Notes: generated from the letters alone by a model not told the origin. A stretch of 64,000 bases of DNA from Neoaquamicrobium microcysteis (GCF_008180155.1 NZ_VSZS01000068.1:496001-560000), one strand, 5' to 3'. Counted from the first letter of the stretch, positions 1-9,505 are shown. Made by a program: numbers and translations.

Positions 1-231
1 GGCGCAGGTGCGCCCAAGAAGTCGGAAACGAAGGTTCCCGACCAGCTCCTGATCCGCAACACGTTCCTCATTCGCGTTTCGGGCGGGCTGAACTACCGCC
101 CGGTCATAACCTGGACGGCGCAGCAGAAGGCGTCGCTGGGCCTGGCAGCCGCCTTCGACAACATACAGATGAAGGAAAGCTACTATCTGCGGCCGCGCAT
201 GAGCTCGGAAATCGGCTGCAGCAACTGCTGA
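1..231 (+). CDS. TadE/TadG-like pilus assembly protein, C-terminal fragment
   Basis: Only the last 76 codons are present; the frame is open from base 1 to a TGA at 229-231. The tail resembles the C-terminus of TadE/TadG-type proteins of tight-adherence (Flp pilus) loci, which in rhizobia commonly end in a run like YYLRPRMSSEIGC. Such proteins carry one N-terminal membrane segment, here outside the window, and act in the cell envelope. Two cysteines lie at the very end (SEIGCSNC). The next gene is convergent, with 4 bases between the two stops, so the locus does not continue to the right. The family call rests on a short tail and could be wrong. Confidence 0.5.
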   Translation, partial: GAGAPKKSETKVPDQLLIRNTFLIRVSGGLNYRPVITWTAQQKASLGLAAAFDNIQMKESYYLRPRMSSEIGCSNC

Positions 232-235
232 CGGG

Positions 236-1138
236 TCAATCCGGCGCGGCCGAGGCGATGTCGCGGCCGATGGCCGAAAGCGCTTCCATCACCGGGGCGT
301 AGTCTTGCGACGTGACGGGTGAAAGCCCGCCCCCATATCGGCGCGTCAGAAGATAGTGGAGGTCGGGGTTGCCGCCGAGCGTGGCCAGAAATTGCGAGAG
401 CGCCGCCACGCGGTCTTCCGGCAGGTCTGCGCGCACGGCGTGGGGACCGTAGCGCAGCAAATCCGAACGCCACGCGATCTCGTACGTGTCGCCGGCGATC
501 CCAGCCGCCTCGAGACGTTCCAGCGTACCGCCCATGGGCAGCTCTTCTTCCGCAGCGGCCGGTAACCAGCCGAAGAATCCGTCCACTTCGCCTTCGGCAA
601 ACAGAGCAAGCGCCGCGCTGGCGCCTTCGGTCGCCACCAGCCTGCCGGAGCCGACGGCATCCTGCGCGCCCGGCCATGCGGCGAGCGGGACGAGCCGCCC
701 GGCGAGACTGTCTGCCGGGCCGACGGCAATGACCGGCGGCGCGGCGTCATCGGGCCCGCTCCTGAGGATCAGCACGGAGCGGAAGCCGACAGCACCATCG
801 GCATCGACCGGAGCGGCAAGCGGCAGCAGGCATTCGCATCGCGATTGCGCTGCAGCGTAGGCCGCGGCCGTGTAGATGGCGTAGTCGATGCGGCCCGCGA
901 TCTGCGCTTCCATCAGCGCGGCATAGTCCCGCGCGACAAGCACCTCGACGGGCATCGCCAGCGCCGTGGAAAACGCCGCCCTTATGTCGCCCAACCCTTC
1001 GATGGCGGCAGGGTCCGCGCCTGCCGCCAGCATGCCGATGTGGAACGGACGCGTTTCCTCGCCCGCAGCTACGCCGGGTAGCAGGCCGGCCAGCAACGCC
1101 ATGAAGGGCGGCAATATACTGACGCGATGAAACACCAT
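236..1138 (-). CDS. PhnD/TauT-like periplasmic substrate-binding protein
   Basis: A 300-residue secreted protein. Residues 1-25 form a signal peptide (hydrophobic [14 protein letters not shown], probable cut after VAAG/AGE). The rest has the look of the phosphonate/phosphite ABC-transporter binding-protein family: an N-terminal strand [12 protein letters not shown], the [20 protein letters not shown] segment typical of this fold, and a second lobe ending with an [14 protein letters not shown] region. No ATPase or permease gene is adjacent, so it is an orphan binding protein and its ligand cannot be read from context. It is divergent from deoB, with about 120 bp between the starts. A second in-frame ATG at 1102 would cut into the signal peptide, so the upstream start is preferred. 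Confidence 0.65.
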   Translation of the reverse strand: MVFHRVSILPPFMALLAGLLPGVAAGEETRPFHIGMLAAGADPAAIEGLGDIRAAFSTALAMPVEVLVARDYAALMEAQIAGRIDYAIYTAAAYAAAQSRCECLLPLAAPVDADGAVGFRSVLILRSGPDDAAPPVIAVGPADSLAGRLVPLAAWPGAQDAVGSGRLVATEGASAALALFAEGEVDGFFGWLPAAAEEELPMGGTLERLEAAGIAGDTYEIAWRSDLLRYGPHAVRADLPEDRVAALSQFLATLGGNPDLHYLLTRRYGGGLSPVTSQDYAPVMEALSAIGRDIASAAPD

Positions 1139-1258
1139 ATCGAGCTCCCGCCGTCATCCGGCATGGCATTCTGGCCCATCAGGGTTTCCGAATTGCCAAG
1201 AGCCGCACGGGAACCTATGTCTGGGCGGAAACTCAATCAGCAGAAAGCCTCACGGATC

Positions 1259-2488
1259 ATGGCTCGCGCCTTCCTTTTCGTGCTTGATTCCTTCGGCATT
1301 GGCGGCGCGCCTGACGCGGCCGCGTATGGCGACGACGGGGCCGACACCTACGGCCATATCGAGGCCGCCTGCGCCGCCGGCAAGGCCGACGTGCCCGGCC
1401 TGCGGGAGGGCCCGCTGCACCTGCCAAACATGCGCGCGCTGGGGCTTGCGCATGCAGCCGCGCTCGCCACCGGCCGCGACGCGCCCGAGGGCACGCCCAC
1501 GGGCTTCTACGGCGCGGCCACCGAGACCTCGAGCGGCAAGGACACGCCGTCCGGCCACTGGGAGATAGCGGGCCTGCCGGTCAGTTTCGACTGGGGCTAT
1601 TTCCCCGATACTAAACCCGCCTTTCCGGCAGATTTCACTGACGCGCTGATCCGCGAGGCGAAGGTGCCCGGCATTCTGGCCAATTGCCACGCCTCGGGCG
1701 TGGGTGTGATCGAGGAGTTCGGCGAGGAGCACATCAGGACGGGCAAGCCGATCTGCTACACCTCCGTGGATTCGGTGATCCAGATCGCAGCGCATGAAGA
1801 GCATTTCGGCCTCGAACGGCTCTACGAACTGTGCAAGGTCGCGCGCAAGCTGGCCGACCCGCTCAATGTCGGCCGCGTGATCGCACGCCCGTTCGTGGGC
1901 GAAAGCCCGGCCGACTTCCAGCGCACGCCCAACCGCAAGGATTTCGCCACGCCGCCGCCGGAGGCCACGCTGCTCGACCGGCTGACCGGGGAAGGGCGCA
2001 AGGTCTTCGCGGTCGGCAAGATCGGTGACATCTTCGCCCATCGCGGCATTTCCAACCTGCGCAAGGCCCCCGACAACATGGCGATGTTCGACGCAGCGCT
2101 CGCCGCCATGCGCGAGGCGGGAGACGGGGATTTCGTCTTCGCCAACTTCGTCGATTTCGACACCAATTTCGGCCACCGGCGCGATGTCGCAGGCTATGCG
2201 GCCGCGCTGGAGGCCTTCGATGCGCGGCTGCCGGAGGCGCTGGCGCAACTGCGAGACGGCGACATGCTGATGCTGACGGCCGACCACGGCTGCGACCCGA
2301 CATGGAAGGGCACGGATCATACGCGCGAGCGCGTGCCCGTGATCGGCACGGGGCCGGGCCTTTCGGCGGGCCCGCTGGGCATACGCGCCAGCTTCGCCGA
2401 CATCGGCGAGAGCGTGGCCCACCATCTGGGCATAGAGCCCGGCCGCCACGGAACATCTTTCAGGAAGCAGCTTTCCGCCGATGCCTGA
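1259..2488 (+). CDS. deoB: phosphopentomutase
   Basis: Interconverts (deoxy)ribose 1-phosphate and 5-phosphate, linking nucleoside phosphorolysis to the pentose phosphate pathway in the cytosol. The 409-residue protein has the alkaline-phosphatase superfamily signatures: DSFGIGG at residues 10-16, the active-site threonine region KDTPSGHWE at 94-102, and the metal-binding [19 protein letters not shown] region near the C-terminus. Length matches the family (about 400). The ATG at 1259 begins the conserved [13 protein letters not shown] start; an open extension to 1127 shows no conservation. The 3' end overlaps mutM by 8 bases. It belongs functionally with punA, deoA, cdd, add and upp elsewhere in the window. 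Confidence 0.96.
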   Translation: MARAFLFVLDSFGIGGAPDAAAYGDDGADTYGHIEAACAAGKADVPGLREGPLHLPNMRALGLAHAAALATGRDAPEGTPTGFYGAATETSSGKDTPSGHWEIAGLPVSFDWGYFPDTKPAFPADFTDALIREAKVPGILANCHASGVGVIEEFGEEHIRTGKPICYTSVDSVIQIAAHEEHFGLERLYELCKVARKLADPLNVGRVIARPFVGESPADFQRTPNRKDFATPPPEATLLDRLTGEGRKVFAVGKIGDIFAHRGISNLRKAPDNMAMFDAALAAMREAGDGDFVFANFVDFDTNFGHRRDVAGYAAALEAFDARLPEALAQLRDGDMLMLTADHGCDPTWKGTDHTRERVPVIGTGPGLSAGPLGIRASFADIGESVAHHLGIEPGRHGTSFRKQLSADA

Positions 2489-3374
2489 ACTTCCCGAGGT
2501 CGAAACCGTCCGGCGCGGGCTTCAGCCCGTGTTCGAGGGTTCGCGCATCGTGGCTGTCGAACAGAGACGGCCGGACCTGCGCTTTCCCTTTCCGCCTGAC
2601 TTCGTCGCCAGCCTGACGGGGCGCTCCGTCGTCTCGCTGGGGCGGCGCGCGAAATACCTCACCATCCACCTCGACCGCGACCCCGTGCTGATCTGCCATC
2701 TCGGCATGTCGGGCTCGTTCCGCGTCCTCTCCGAAAGCACGGCGACGATACCGGGCGATTTCCATTACGAGCGCTCCAAGAACGAAGCGCACGACCATGT
2801 CGTGTTTCACCTCCAGGACGCGCACGGCGCTTCGCACAGGATCGTCTTCAACGACCCGCGCCGGTTCGGCTTCATGCTGTTTTCCACCGCCGCGGCGCTG
2901 AACGAGCATCCCTCGCTTGCCGGGCTCGGGGTCGAGCCTACCGGCAACGCGCTGGGCGGGGCGCTGCTGGCGGAGTTGCTGCGCGGAAAGCGCGCACCGC
3001 TGAAGGCGGCACTGCTGGACCAGCGGCTGATCGCCGGGCTGGGCAACATCTATGTATGCGAGGCGCTGTGGCGCGCGGGCCTGTCGCCGCGCCGCGAGGC
3101 GGGCTCCATTGTCGCAACAACGGGCAGGACCAGCGTTCGCTGCGAGCGGCTGGCCGGCGCGATCCGCGACGTGATCGCCGAAGCGATCGCCGCAGGCGGC
3201 TCCTCCCTGCGCGATCATGCGCAGGTGGACGGCTCGCTCGGCTATTTCCAGCACTCCTTCAGCGTCTACGACCGTGAGGGTCACCCATGCCCGAAGCCGG
3301 GCTGCGGCGGCACGATCGCGCGCATCGTGCAAAGCGGCCGCTCGACCTTCTATTGCCCGTCCTGCCAGCGTTAG
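2481..3374 (+). CDS. mutM: formamidopyrimidine-DNA glycosylase (8-oxoG repair)
   Basis: Bifunctional DNA glycosylase/AP lyase that excises 8-oxoguanine and formamidopyrimidines. The 297-residue protein starts [14 protein letters not shown], giving the catalytic N-terminal proline and the following glutamate. It has the H2TH region ([15 protein letters not shown]) and a C-terminal zinc finger with the pattern [10 protein letters not shown] ... FYCPSCQR (four cysteines). The start lies inside the end of deoB. A possible Shine-Dalgarno AGGAAG (2462-2467) is 13 bases from the ATG, which is far, so translation may be coupled to deoB. In S. meliloti-type genomes mutM is usually divergent from ubiE; here ubiE is 37 kb away. 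Confidence 0.97.
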   Translation: MPELPEVETVRRGLQPVFEGSRIVAVEQRRPDLRFPFPPDFVASLTGRSVVSLGRRAKYLTIHLDRDPVLICHLGMSGSFRVLSESTATIPGDFHYERSKNEAHDHVVFHLQDAHGASHRIVFNDPRRFGFMLFSTAAALNEHPSLAGLGVEPTGNALGGALLAELLRGKRAPLKAALLDQRLIAGLGNIYVCEALWRAGLSPRREAGSIVATTGRTSVRCERLAGAIRDVIAEAIAAGGSSLRDHAQVDGSLGYFQHSFSVYDREGHPCPKPGCGGTIARIVQSGRSTFYCPSCQR

Positions 3375-3409
3375 CTATTTGGCACGCAACCCCAAGGGAG
3401 AGAGAAGCC

Positions 3410-4183
3410 ATGGCCTATGAAACGATCCTCGTTGAAACGCGCGGCAAGGCCGGCCTGATAACGCTCAACCGGCCAAAGGCGCTCAACGCGCTCAACAGCG
3501 TGGTGCAGAAGGAAGTGCTGGCAGCGCTCGACCGCTTCGAGGCGGACGACAATATCGGCGCGATCGTGCTGACCGGTTCCGAGAAGGCCTTCGCGGCGGG
3601 CGCCGACATCAAGGAGATGCAGGAAAAATCCTACATCGACATGTACAAGGCCGACTTCTTCGCCGGCTGGGATGCCATGCTGCGCATCCGCAAGCCGATC
3701 ATCGCGGCCGTTTCGGGCTATGCGCTGGGTGGCGGGTGCGAGCTTGCGATGATGTGCGACTTCATCATCGCCGGCGACAACGCGAAGTTCGGCCAGCCGG
3801 AGATCACGCTGGGCGTCATGCCGGGCATGGGCGGCTCGCAGCGGCTGACGCGCTTCGTCGGCAAGTCCAAGGCGATGGACATGTGCCTGACCGGGCGCAT
3901 GATGGACGCCGCCGAGGCCGAGCGCTGCGGCCTCGTCTCGCGCGTGGTGCCGGCCGCCGAACTCTTGGACGAGGCATTGAAGGCGGCCGAAAAGATCGCC
4001 TCCTTCTCGCTTCCATCCGTCATGATGAACAAGGAGGCGGTCAACCGCGCCTACGAGACCACGCTGACCGAGGGGCTGCGTTTCGAGCGCCGGGTGTTCC
4101 ACTCGCTGTTCGCCTTCGACGACCAGAAGGAAGGCATGGCGGCCTTCTCCGAAAAGCGGCCGCCCAATTTCCGCAATCGTTGA
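3410..4183 (+). CDS. enoyl-CoA hydratase (crotonase family)
   Basis: Hydrates trans-2-enoyl-CoA to 3-hydroxyacyl-CoA in fatty-acid beta-oxidation. The 257-residue protein has the crotonase core: oxyanion-hole segments [11 protein letters not shown] and [14 protein letters not shown], and the glutamates expected for a hydratase in the region [20 protein letters not shown]. The start ATG at 3410 follows GGGAGAGAGAAG, a good ribosome-binding site, and begins the conserved MAYETILVE. The gene follows mutM by 35 bp and precedes rpsT, the same order as the fadB1-rpsT-dnaA neighbourhood of other rhizobia. Confidence 0.93.
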   Translation: MAYETILVETRGKAGLITLNRPKALNALNSVVQKEVLAALDRFEADDNIGAIVLTGSEKAFAAGADIKEMQEKSYIDMYKADFFAGWDAMLRIRKPIIAAVSGYALGGGCELAMMCDFIIAGDNAKFGQPEITLGVMPGMGGSQRLTRFVGKSKAMDMCLTGRMMDAAEAERCGLVSRVVPAAELLDEALKAAEKIASFSLPSVMMNKEAVNRAYETTLTEGLRFERRVFHSLFAFDDQKEGMAAFSEKRPPNFRNR

Positions 4184-4204
4184 GCAGGACCGGACATTGA
4201 AGCG

Positions 4205-4233
4205 TTGACGTGCCGGAAAAGCTCATCTATAAG
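4205..4233 (+). promoter_or_regulatory. sigma-70 promoter of rpsT
   Basis: TTGACG (4205-4210) and TATAAG (4228-4233) are separated by exactly 17 bases, a near-consensus housekeeping promoter. Transcription would start near 4240, giving a leader of about 110 nt before the rpsT ATG. Confidence 0.75.
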
Positions 4234-4246
4234 CCAGCCCAACTGA

Positions 4247-4263
4247 GGCGGCCTGTGGCCGCC
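4247..4263 (+). promoter_or_regulatory. hairpin at the 5' end of the rpsT leader
   Basis: GGCGGCC, loop TGT, GGCCGCC: a perfect 7-bp GC stem followed by CCTTTGTTGTTG. It sits only about 7 nt after the predicted transcription start. That is too early for normal attenuation, so it would more plausibly cap and stabilise the mRNA 5' end. If transcription instead comes from echA, it could act as a weak terminator. Confidence 0.5.
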
Positions 4264-4350
4264 CCTTTGTTGTTGCGCCAGACGATAAATCCGGTTTCGG
4301 GACCAATCGCCCCCGGCGCGTTCATACGGACACATTGAGAGAGAGGCATC

Positions 4351-4617
4351 ATGGCCAATACGTCTTCGGCCAAAAAGGCAACGCGCAAGATCGCCCGTCG
4401 CACCGCGGTCAACAAGAACCGCCGGTCGCGCGTGCGCACCTTCATCCGCAAGGTCGAGGAAGCGCTGGCCGCCGGCGACAAGGAAGCCGCACAGGCCGCC
4501 TTCACCGTCGTGCAGCCGGAACTGATGCGCGCCGCCTCCAAGGGCGTCCTTCACCGCAACACAGCCTCCCGCAAGGTTTCGCGCCTGGCCCAGCGGCTCA
4601 AGACGCTGACCGCCTGA
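4351..4617 (+). CDS. rpsT: 30S ribosomal protein S20
   Basis: Primary 16S rRNA-binding protein of the small subunit. The 88-residue, lysine/arginine-rich protein begins [20 protein letters not shown] and has the family length. AGAGAGAG immediately upstream of the ATG (4351) serves as ribosome-binding site. It has its own strong promoter at 4205-4233 and a hairpin terminator just downstream, so it is probably monocistronic. Its position directly before dnaA is conserved in rhizobia. Confidence 0.97.
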   Translation: MANTSSAKKATRKIARRTAVNKNRRSRVRTFIRKVEEALAAGDKEAAQAAFTVVQPELMRAASKGVLHRNTASRKVSRLAQRLKTLTA

Positions 4618-4646
4618 GCGACCACGCCAGGTTCGGCAGGAATGAA

Positions 4647-4670
4647 AGCCCGGTACGAAAGTGCCGGGCT
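4647..4670 (+). terminator. rpsT terminator hairpin
   Basis: AGCCCGGTAC, GAAA tetraloop, GTGCCGGGCT: a 10-bp stem with one G-T pair, starting 29 bases after the rpsT stop. The following GTTCGTT is only a weak U-run. Confidence 0.65.
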
Positions 4671-4945
4671 GTTCGTTGCTGCGAGGCCATATAGCCGGCC
4701 TTCCGTGCCGCAGTGCGGGGCAAATGCCGTTTGCCGGCACATATCAGCAGCTTAGGCTTTTCAGGCAGCCGCACGTCTGACGCAGCGGCAGGCGGGATAA
4801 AAGCTCGCAAAAAAATATCGTTTGAAATCAGACACTTGTTTGCGGTTTCGATTCCCAAGCCCGAGCATTGGCGAGTCTCGGCTCGATACCCGGCTGTCAA
4901 GTAATTTTTGTGGCGAAATTTAGTTTTCGGGAGTCTTACGCGAAA

Positions 4946-4962
4946 CGTTTTGAATCAAAACG
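4946..4962. repeat. inverted repeat centred on a GANTC site
   Basis: CGTTTTGA-A-TCAAAACG: perfect 8-base arms around one base, and the centre creates a GAATC (GANTC) site at 4952-4956. It lies about 540 bp upstream of the dnaA start and could be a protein-binding site whose occupancy depends on methylation. Confidence 0.55.
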
Positions 4963-5504
4963 ACTTTGTGTTCTTGGCCGGCGAGCAACACCCCGAGTCA
5001 AGCCAAATGTGGCGCCCGAATCGTGAAAAATTCCTTACCCGTCTCTTGCTCTTCCCACAGGCTTTTTTGTACAGTCCGGACATCGAATGGGGCCGGCAAA
5101 AAGCCCTGCTGATCCAGCCATACACAGGCGACAGCACAACGTGGACGCGAGTCCGCGGTGGGTTCTTTTTGCCGGATCGATGCACAGGGGACTGCAATTT
5201 TGTAAGGCGTTGCGGACTCCGGATCATTCCGGAGCGCGTGTTTGTGCGTCTTTGGAAATCTACAACGTGGCCGTGTGGGTGGCCGCGAACGGGAAGGGAG
5301 CGATAGCGCCGGAAAGCGTACAAGAGTATCGGCAAGGACAAAAAGAAAAGCGCGTCGTGAAGTCGGTTGCGAAACATAAGACCGGCGGCGGCGCGAAAGC
5401 GGCGGTTAAATCAGGGAAAGTCATCGAGCATGCAAAGCGGCATTGCACAACGGGCCGGTACGGTCACGTTTGTTCCAGAAAAACATATCGAGGAGGGGAA
5501 GGGG

Positions 5505-6974
5505 ATGACGCCGCAGAGCGGGCCCGAGGCCAATTTCGAGCGTGTAAAAGCGCAGCTCAAGGCTAGGCTCGGCAACGACGTCTATTCCAGCTGGTTCGGA
5601 CGGATGATGATCGCGGAGACCTCGCGTGGCCTGATCCGGCTTTCCGTACCCACCGCATTCCTGCGCCAGTGGATCAACAGCCACTACCTCGACCTCATCA
5701 ACGAGTTGTGGAAGCAGGGCGACCCGACCGCACTGAAGGTTGAGATCGTCGTGCGCTCAACCACCCGCAGCACCGCGCCGTCCATCGAGGACGAGCGGCC
5801 GGCAGCACGCAAGCCTGAGCGCAATGCGCCCGCGGGTTCGACGACGCCGACGCCGAGCTACCAGCGCGCCGAAAAGGCCACGCCCTCGCGCCTCAACGGC
5901 GCGGAACAGCCGGGCAAGCAGGCGGTTCTGGGTTCGCCGCTGGACAGCCGCTACACCTTCGGCTCCTTCGTGGAAGGCCCTTCCAACCGCGTCGCCTTCG
6001 CGGCGGCCCGCGCGGTCGCGGAAAGCTCTTCAAGCGCGCTGCGCTTCAACCCGCTTTTCATCCACGCATCGGTGGGCCTCGGCAAGACGCACCTGCTGCA
6101 GGCGATTGCGGCTGAAGCCATCCGGCTCAAGCCGAATGCGCGCGTCGTATACCTGACGGCCGAATACTTCATGTGGCGCTTCGCCACCGCGATCCGCGAC
6201 AACTATGCGCTGCACCTCAAGGAGCAGCTGCGCGACATCGACCTGCTGATTATCGACGACATGCAGTTCCTGCAGGGCAAGTCGATCCAGCACGAGTTCT
6301 GCCACCTCATCAACATGCTGCTGGACAGCGCCAAGCAGGTGGTGGTGGCAGCCGACCGCCCGCCGGCCGAGCTGGAATCGCTGGAGCCGCGCGTGCGCTC
6401 GCGCCTCAATGGCGGCGTGGCGCTGGAAATGGCGACGCCGGACTATTCGATGCGGCTCTCCATCCTGCGCCAGCGCTACGAGACGGCCGCGAGCGAAGAC
6501 CCCTCGCTGAACATTCCCGAGGACATCCTGTCGCATGTCGCGCAGGCCGTGACGGGCAGCGGGCGCGAGCTCGAAGGCGCATTCAACCAGATCCTGTTCC
6601 GCCAGTCGTTCGAGCCCGAGATGTCGATCGCCTGGGTGGAAGAGGTGCTTGGCAACGTCTACCGCGCCGGCGAGCCCAAGCGGGTGCGCATAGAGGACAT
6701 CCAGCGCATCGTGGCGCGCCACTACAACGTGTCGAAGACCGAGCTTCTGTCCAACCGGCGCACGCGCACCATCGTCAAGCCGAGGCAGGTGGCGATGTAT
6801 CTGGCAAAGGTGATGACGCCCCGCTCCTTACCCGAAATCGGCCGCCGCTTCGGTGGTCGAGACCATACGACGGTTCTTCATGCGGTGCGCAAGATCGAGG
6901 GTCTTTCGGGCGCTGACAACACGATGGCGCAGGAAATAGAGCTGCTGAAGCGGCTGATCGCCGAGCAGGCCTGA
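5505..6974 (+). CDS. dnaA: chromosomal replication initiator DnaA
   Basis: AAA+ ATPase that binds and melts the origin and loads the helicase. From the chosen start the protein has 489 residues. Domain I spans roughly residues 10-85 ([13 protein letters not shown]), followed by a low-complexity linker to about 150. The AAA+ core has Walker A GLGKTH and Walker [10 protein letters not shown], and the C-terminal DNA-binding domain has the signature [16 protein letters not shown]. The ATG at 5505 follows AGGAGG (5491-5496) with 8-base spacing, far better than any upstream signal. In-frame ATGs at 5430 or 5367 would add 25-46 residues and cannot be excluded, since some relatives are annotated longer. 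Confidence 0.97.
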   Translation: MTPQSGPEANFERVKAQLKARLGNDVYSSWFGRMMIAETSRGLIRLSVPTAFLRQWINSHYLDLINELWKQGDPTALKVEIVVRSTTRSTAPSIEDERPAARKPERNAPAGSTTPTPSYQRAEKATPSRLNGAEQPGKQAVLGSPLDSRYTFGSFVEGPSNRVAFAAARAVAESSSSALRFNPLFIHASVGLGKTHLLQAIAAEAIRLKPNARVVYLTAEYFMWRFATAIRDNYALHLKEQLRDIDLLIIDDMQFLQGKSIQHEFCHLINMLLDSAKQVVVAADRPPAELESLEPRVRSRLNGGVALEMATPDYSMRLSILRQRYETAASEDPSLNIPEDILSHVAQAVTGSGRELEGAFNQILFRQSFEPEMSIAWVEEVLGNVYRAGEPKRVRIEDIQRIVARHYNVSKTELLSNRRTRTIVKPRQVAMYLAKVMTPRSLPEIGRRFGGRDHTTVLHAVRKIEGLSGADNTMAQEIELLKRLIAEQA

Positions 6975-6982
6975 CGCACGAA

Positions 6983-7034
6983 GGGAGGCCGGCGGCGAAA
7001 GGTTCGCGCCGCCGGCCTCCCCTTCCCCTTTTTC
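6983..7034 (+). terminator. dnaA rho-independent terminator
   Basis: A perfect 15-bp GC stem (arms 6983-6997 and 7007-7021, loop of 9) begins 8 bases after the dnaA stop and is followed by CCTTCCCCTTTTT. It implies that dnaN is transcribed mainly from its own promoter between 7035 and 7200. Confidence 0.85.
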
Positions 7035-7200
7035 CCTTGGGAAACCCTGCGACAGCGCCCTTTGCATCGCCCTGCGGGCTTGCCTTTACCTGCATTTTCC
7101 TGTCAGGTTCGTCGTCCATTTGCGCGCCCCGCCGAACCTTCAGACGTGCACGGCACGGGACGCGAACCCCGAAATTATTTGCCTGCGAGACCGACGTGTC

Positions 7201-8319
7201 ATGCGAGTTACCCTCGAACGCTCCAATCTCCTGAAGTCGCTGAACCACGTGCACCGCGTGGTGGAACGCCGCAACACGATCCCGATCCTGTCGAACGTGC
7301 TGCTGTCGGCCTCCGGCGCGAGCCTGGAGATGAAGGCGACCGACCTCGACCTCGAGATCACCGAGGCTACGGCCGCGAATATCGAGCAGGCCGGCGCGAC
7401 CACCGTTCCCGCGCATCTTTTGTACGACATCGTGCGCAAGCTGCCCGACGGGGCGGAGGTGATGCTGAAGGTGGACGAGAGCGGAAACGCGATGTCGGTC
7501 ATCTCCGGGCGTTCGTCGTTCCGCCTGCAGTGCCTGCCGCAGGCCGATTTCCCCGAACTGTCTGCCGGTTCGTTCAGCCACATCTTCCGCCTGGACGCGC
7601 CAGCGCTGAAGGGCCTGATCGAAAAGACGCAGTTTGCGATCTCGACCGAGGAAACCCGCTACTACCTCAACGGCATCTACCTGCACGCCCACGAGGAAGG
7701 CGGCAAGCTGATGCTGCGCTCGGTGGCCACCGACGGCCACAGGCTGGCGCGCGCCGAGGTGGAGGCGCCCGCCGGCTCCGAAGGCATGCCCGGCATCATC
7801 ATCCCGCGCAAGACGGTGAGCGAACTGCAGAAGCTGGTCGACGATCCCGACGTGGCGGTGACGACCGAGCTTTCGGACACCAAGATCCGCTTTACCATCG
7901 GCAGCGTGGTGCTGACGTCCAAGCTGATCGACGGCACGTTCCCCGACTATCAACGCGTCATCCCCACCGGCAACGACAAGAAGCTGGTGATCGACCGCCA
8001 ATCCTTCGCGCAGGCGGTGGACCGCGTGTCGACCATTTCGTCGGAGCGCGGGCGCGCGGTGAAGCTGTCGATCGCCTCGGGCCAGGTGACGCTGACGGTC
8101 AACAACCCCGATTCGGGAAGTGCCACCGAGGAGGTCGCCGCCGACTACGACGCCGACCCGATCGAGATCGGCTTCAACGCCAAGTACCTGCTGGACGTGG
8201 CAGCGCAGCTTTCCGGCAGCGAGGCGCGCTTCATGCTGGCCGACGCCGGCGCACCGACGCTGATCCACGACACCACTGACGACCACGCGCTCTACGTTCT
8301 GATGCCGATGCGCGTGTAG
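7201..8319 (+). CDS. dnaN: DNA polymerase III beta sliding clamp
   Basis: Ring-shaped processivity clamp for DNA polymerase III. The 372-residue protein starts MRVTLERSNLLKSLNHVHRVVERRNTIP in conserved form and ends with the family tail YVLMPMRV. Three clamp repeats fill the length, which is standard. The ATG at 7201 is the conserved one; an open extension back to 7120 crosses the promoter region and is not conserved. A terminator separates it from dnaA; recF follows after 22 bp, so dnaN-recF is probably one unit. gyrB is not next to recF. Confidence 0.97.
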   Translation: MRVTLERSNLLKSLNHVHRVVERRNTIPILSNVLLSASGASLEMKATDLDLEITEATAANIEQAGATTVPAHLLYDIVRKLPDGAEVMLKVDESGNAMSVISGRSSFRLQCLPQADFPELSAGSFSHIFRLDAPALKGLIEKTQFAISTEETRYYLNGIYLHAHEEGGKLMLRSVATDGHRLARAEVEAPAGSEGMPGIIIPRKTVSELQKLVDDPDVAVTTELSDTKIRFTIGSVVLTSKLIDGTFPDYQRVIPTGNDKKLVIDRQSFAQAVDRVSTISSERGRAVKLSIASGQVTLTVNNPDSGSATEEVAADYDADPIEIGFNAKYLLDVAAQLSGSEARFMLADAGAPTLIHDTTDDHALYVLMPMRV

Positions 8320-8341
8320 CGCCGGCCTCAGACAAAGCACC

Positions 8342-9466
8342 ATGCAAACCCACGTCTCGCGGCTGATCCTCACGGACTTCCGCAATTACGAAGCGCTGGC
8401 GCTGGAGTTTTCGCCCGGCGCGGTGGTGCTGACGGGCGAGAACGGCGCGGGCAAGACCAATCTTCTGGAAGCCATATCGCTGCTGACGCCGGGGCGCGGC
8501 CTGCGGAGGGCGACGCTGGACGACGTTGCACGCGCACAGACCGACGGCTTCGCGGTGCATGCGCGCATCGAAGGCGCGTTCGGCGAGGTTGAGATCGGCA
8601 CCGGCACGCTTGGGTCCGACGGAGAGACGGCCGGGCGCAGGGTCCGCATCAATGGCGCGCCCGCACGCTCGGCCGACGACGTGCTGCAATGGCTGCGCGT
8701 GATCTGGCTGGTGCCGGCGATGGACGCGCTGTTCACCGGGCCGGCCGCCGACAGGCGACGCTTCATCGACCGGCTGGTGCTTGCCATCGACCCCGCCCAT
8801 GGCCGCCGCGCGCTCGACTACGAAAAGGCGATGCGCGGGCGCAACCGGCTGCTTGCCGAAAACGCGCATGACGATGCGTGGTTCGAGGCGATCGAGACGC
8901 AGATGGCGGAGACCGGCACGGCCATCGCCGCAGCGCGCGTCGAGATCGTCCGGCTGCTGCAGGCTATGGTCGAGCGGCTGCCCGACGACAGCCCCTTCCC
9001 CAAGGCCGACATCGCGCTTTCCGGCACGCTGGAAGAAGCGCTCGGCACGCAGGCCGCCGTGGACGTGGAAGAGGGCTTCCGCCGGTCACTTGCCGACAAG
9101 CGCCATCGCGACCGCGCCGCGGGCCGCACGCTGGAAGGGCCGCACCGCTCGGACCTTCTGGTGAGACATCGGCCGAAGAACATGCAGGCCGAGCTATGCT
9201 CGACAGGCGAGCAGAAGGCGCTTCTGACCGGGCTGGTGCTTTCGCATGCAAGGCTGGTGGCCGAACTGGCCGGCGCGCCGCCGATCCTTCTGCTCGACGA
9301 AATCGCCGCGCATCTCGATGCCGGAAGGCGTGCGGCACTGTTCTCGATCCTCGAAGACCTGGACTGTCAGGCTTTCATGACGGGCACCGACGCGGCGCTG
9401 TTTTCGAGCCTCGAAGGGCGCGCGCAGTTCCTGACCGTTTCTGGCGGAACAGTTCGACAAGGCTGA
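8342..9466 (+). CDS. recF: DNA replication/repair protein RecF
   Basis: SMC-like ATPase that helps load RecA at gaps in the RecFOR pathway. The 374-residue protein has FRNYEAL near the start, Walker A GENGAGKTN (residues about 32-40), a signature segment STGEQKALL, and Walker B with ILLLDEIAAHLD. The signatures are intact and the length is typical (about 375). It follows dnaN closely and is followed after 39 bp by moeB. Confidence 0.96.
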   Translation: MQTHVSRLILTDFRNYEALALEFSPGAVVLTGENGAGKTNLLEAISLLTPGRGLRRATLDDVARAQTDGFAVHARIEGAFGEVEIGTGTLGSDGETAGRRVRINGAPARSADDVLQWLRVIWLVPAMDALFTGPAADRRRFIDRLVLAIDPAHGRRALDYEKAMRGRNRLLAENAHDDAWFEAIETQMAETGTAIAAARVEIVRLLQAMVERLPDDSPFPKADIALSGTLEEALGTQAAVDVEEGFRRSLADKRHRDRAAGRTLEGPHRSDLLVRHRPKNMQAELCSTGEQKALLTGLVLSHARLVAELAGAPPILLLDEIAAHLDAGRRAALFSILEDLDCQAFMTGTDAALFSSLEGRAQFLTVSGGTVRQG

Positions 9467-9505
9467 CGCGCTGACATCGGCCTGCGCCGGCGCTATGGTG
9501 TGGCC

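Larger units (their letters stand above)
4618..5504. other. long AT-rich dnaA upstream region with clustered GANTC sites
   Basis: No convincing gene lies in these 887 bases; the open frames here have no recognisable protein character. The stretch 4790-5080 is visibly richer in A/T than the surrounding genes (for example the A-run at 4809-4815). Nine GANTC motifs, the CcrM methylation site of alphaproteobacteria, occur at 4850, 4873, 4931, 4952, 4995, 5018, 5149 and 5215 plus strand positions and 4952 at the centre of a dyad (eight distinct starts counted on one strand). No perfect DnaA box (TTATNCACA) was found; TGTGGCGAA at 4910 is the nearest. The dnaA promoter must lie here but no clear -35/-10 pair was found. 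Confidence 0.6.

Noticed and set aside
4646..4672. A dnaA promoter formed from sequence around the rpsT terminator
   Set aside because: The bases form the terminator stem itself and no -35/-10 pair with proper spacing was found.
4905..5060. DnaA boxes in the dnaA leader (TGTGGCGAA, TTCCCACAG)
   Set aside because: Each has two or more mismatches from TTATNCACA, so they are not reported as binding sites.
5087..5566. A 159-residue open frame in the dnaA leader
   Set aside because: It runs into the dnaA coding region in another frame, has no family character and no Shine-Dalgarno, and the region is AT-rich non-coding in style.
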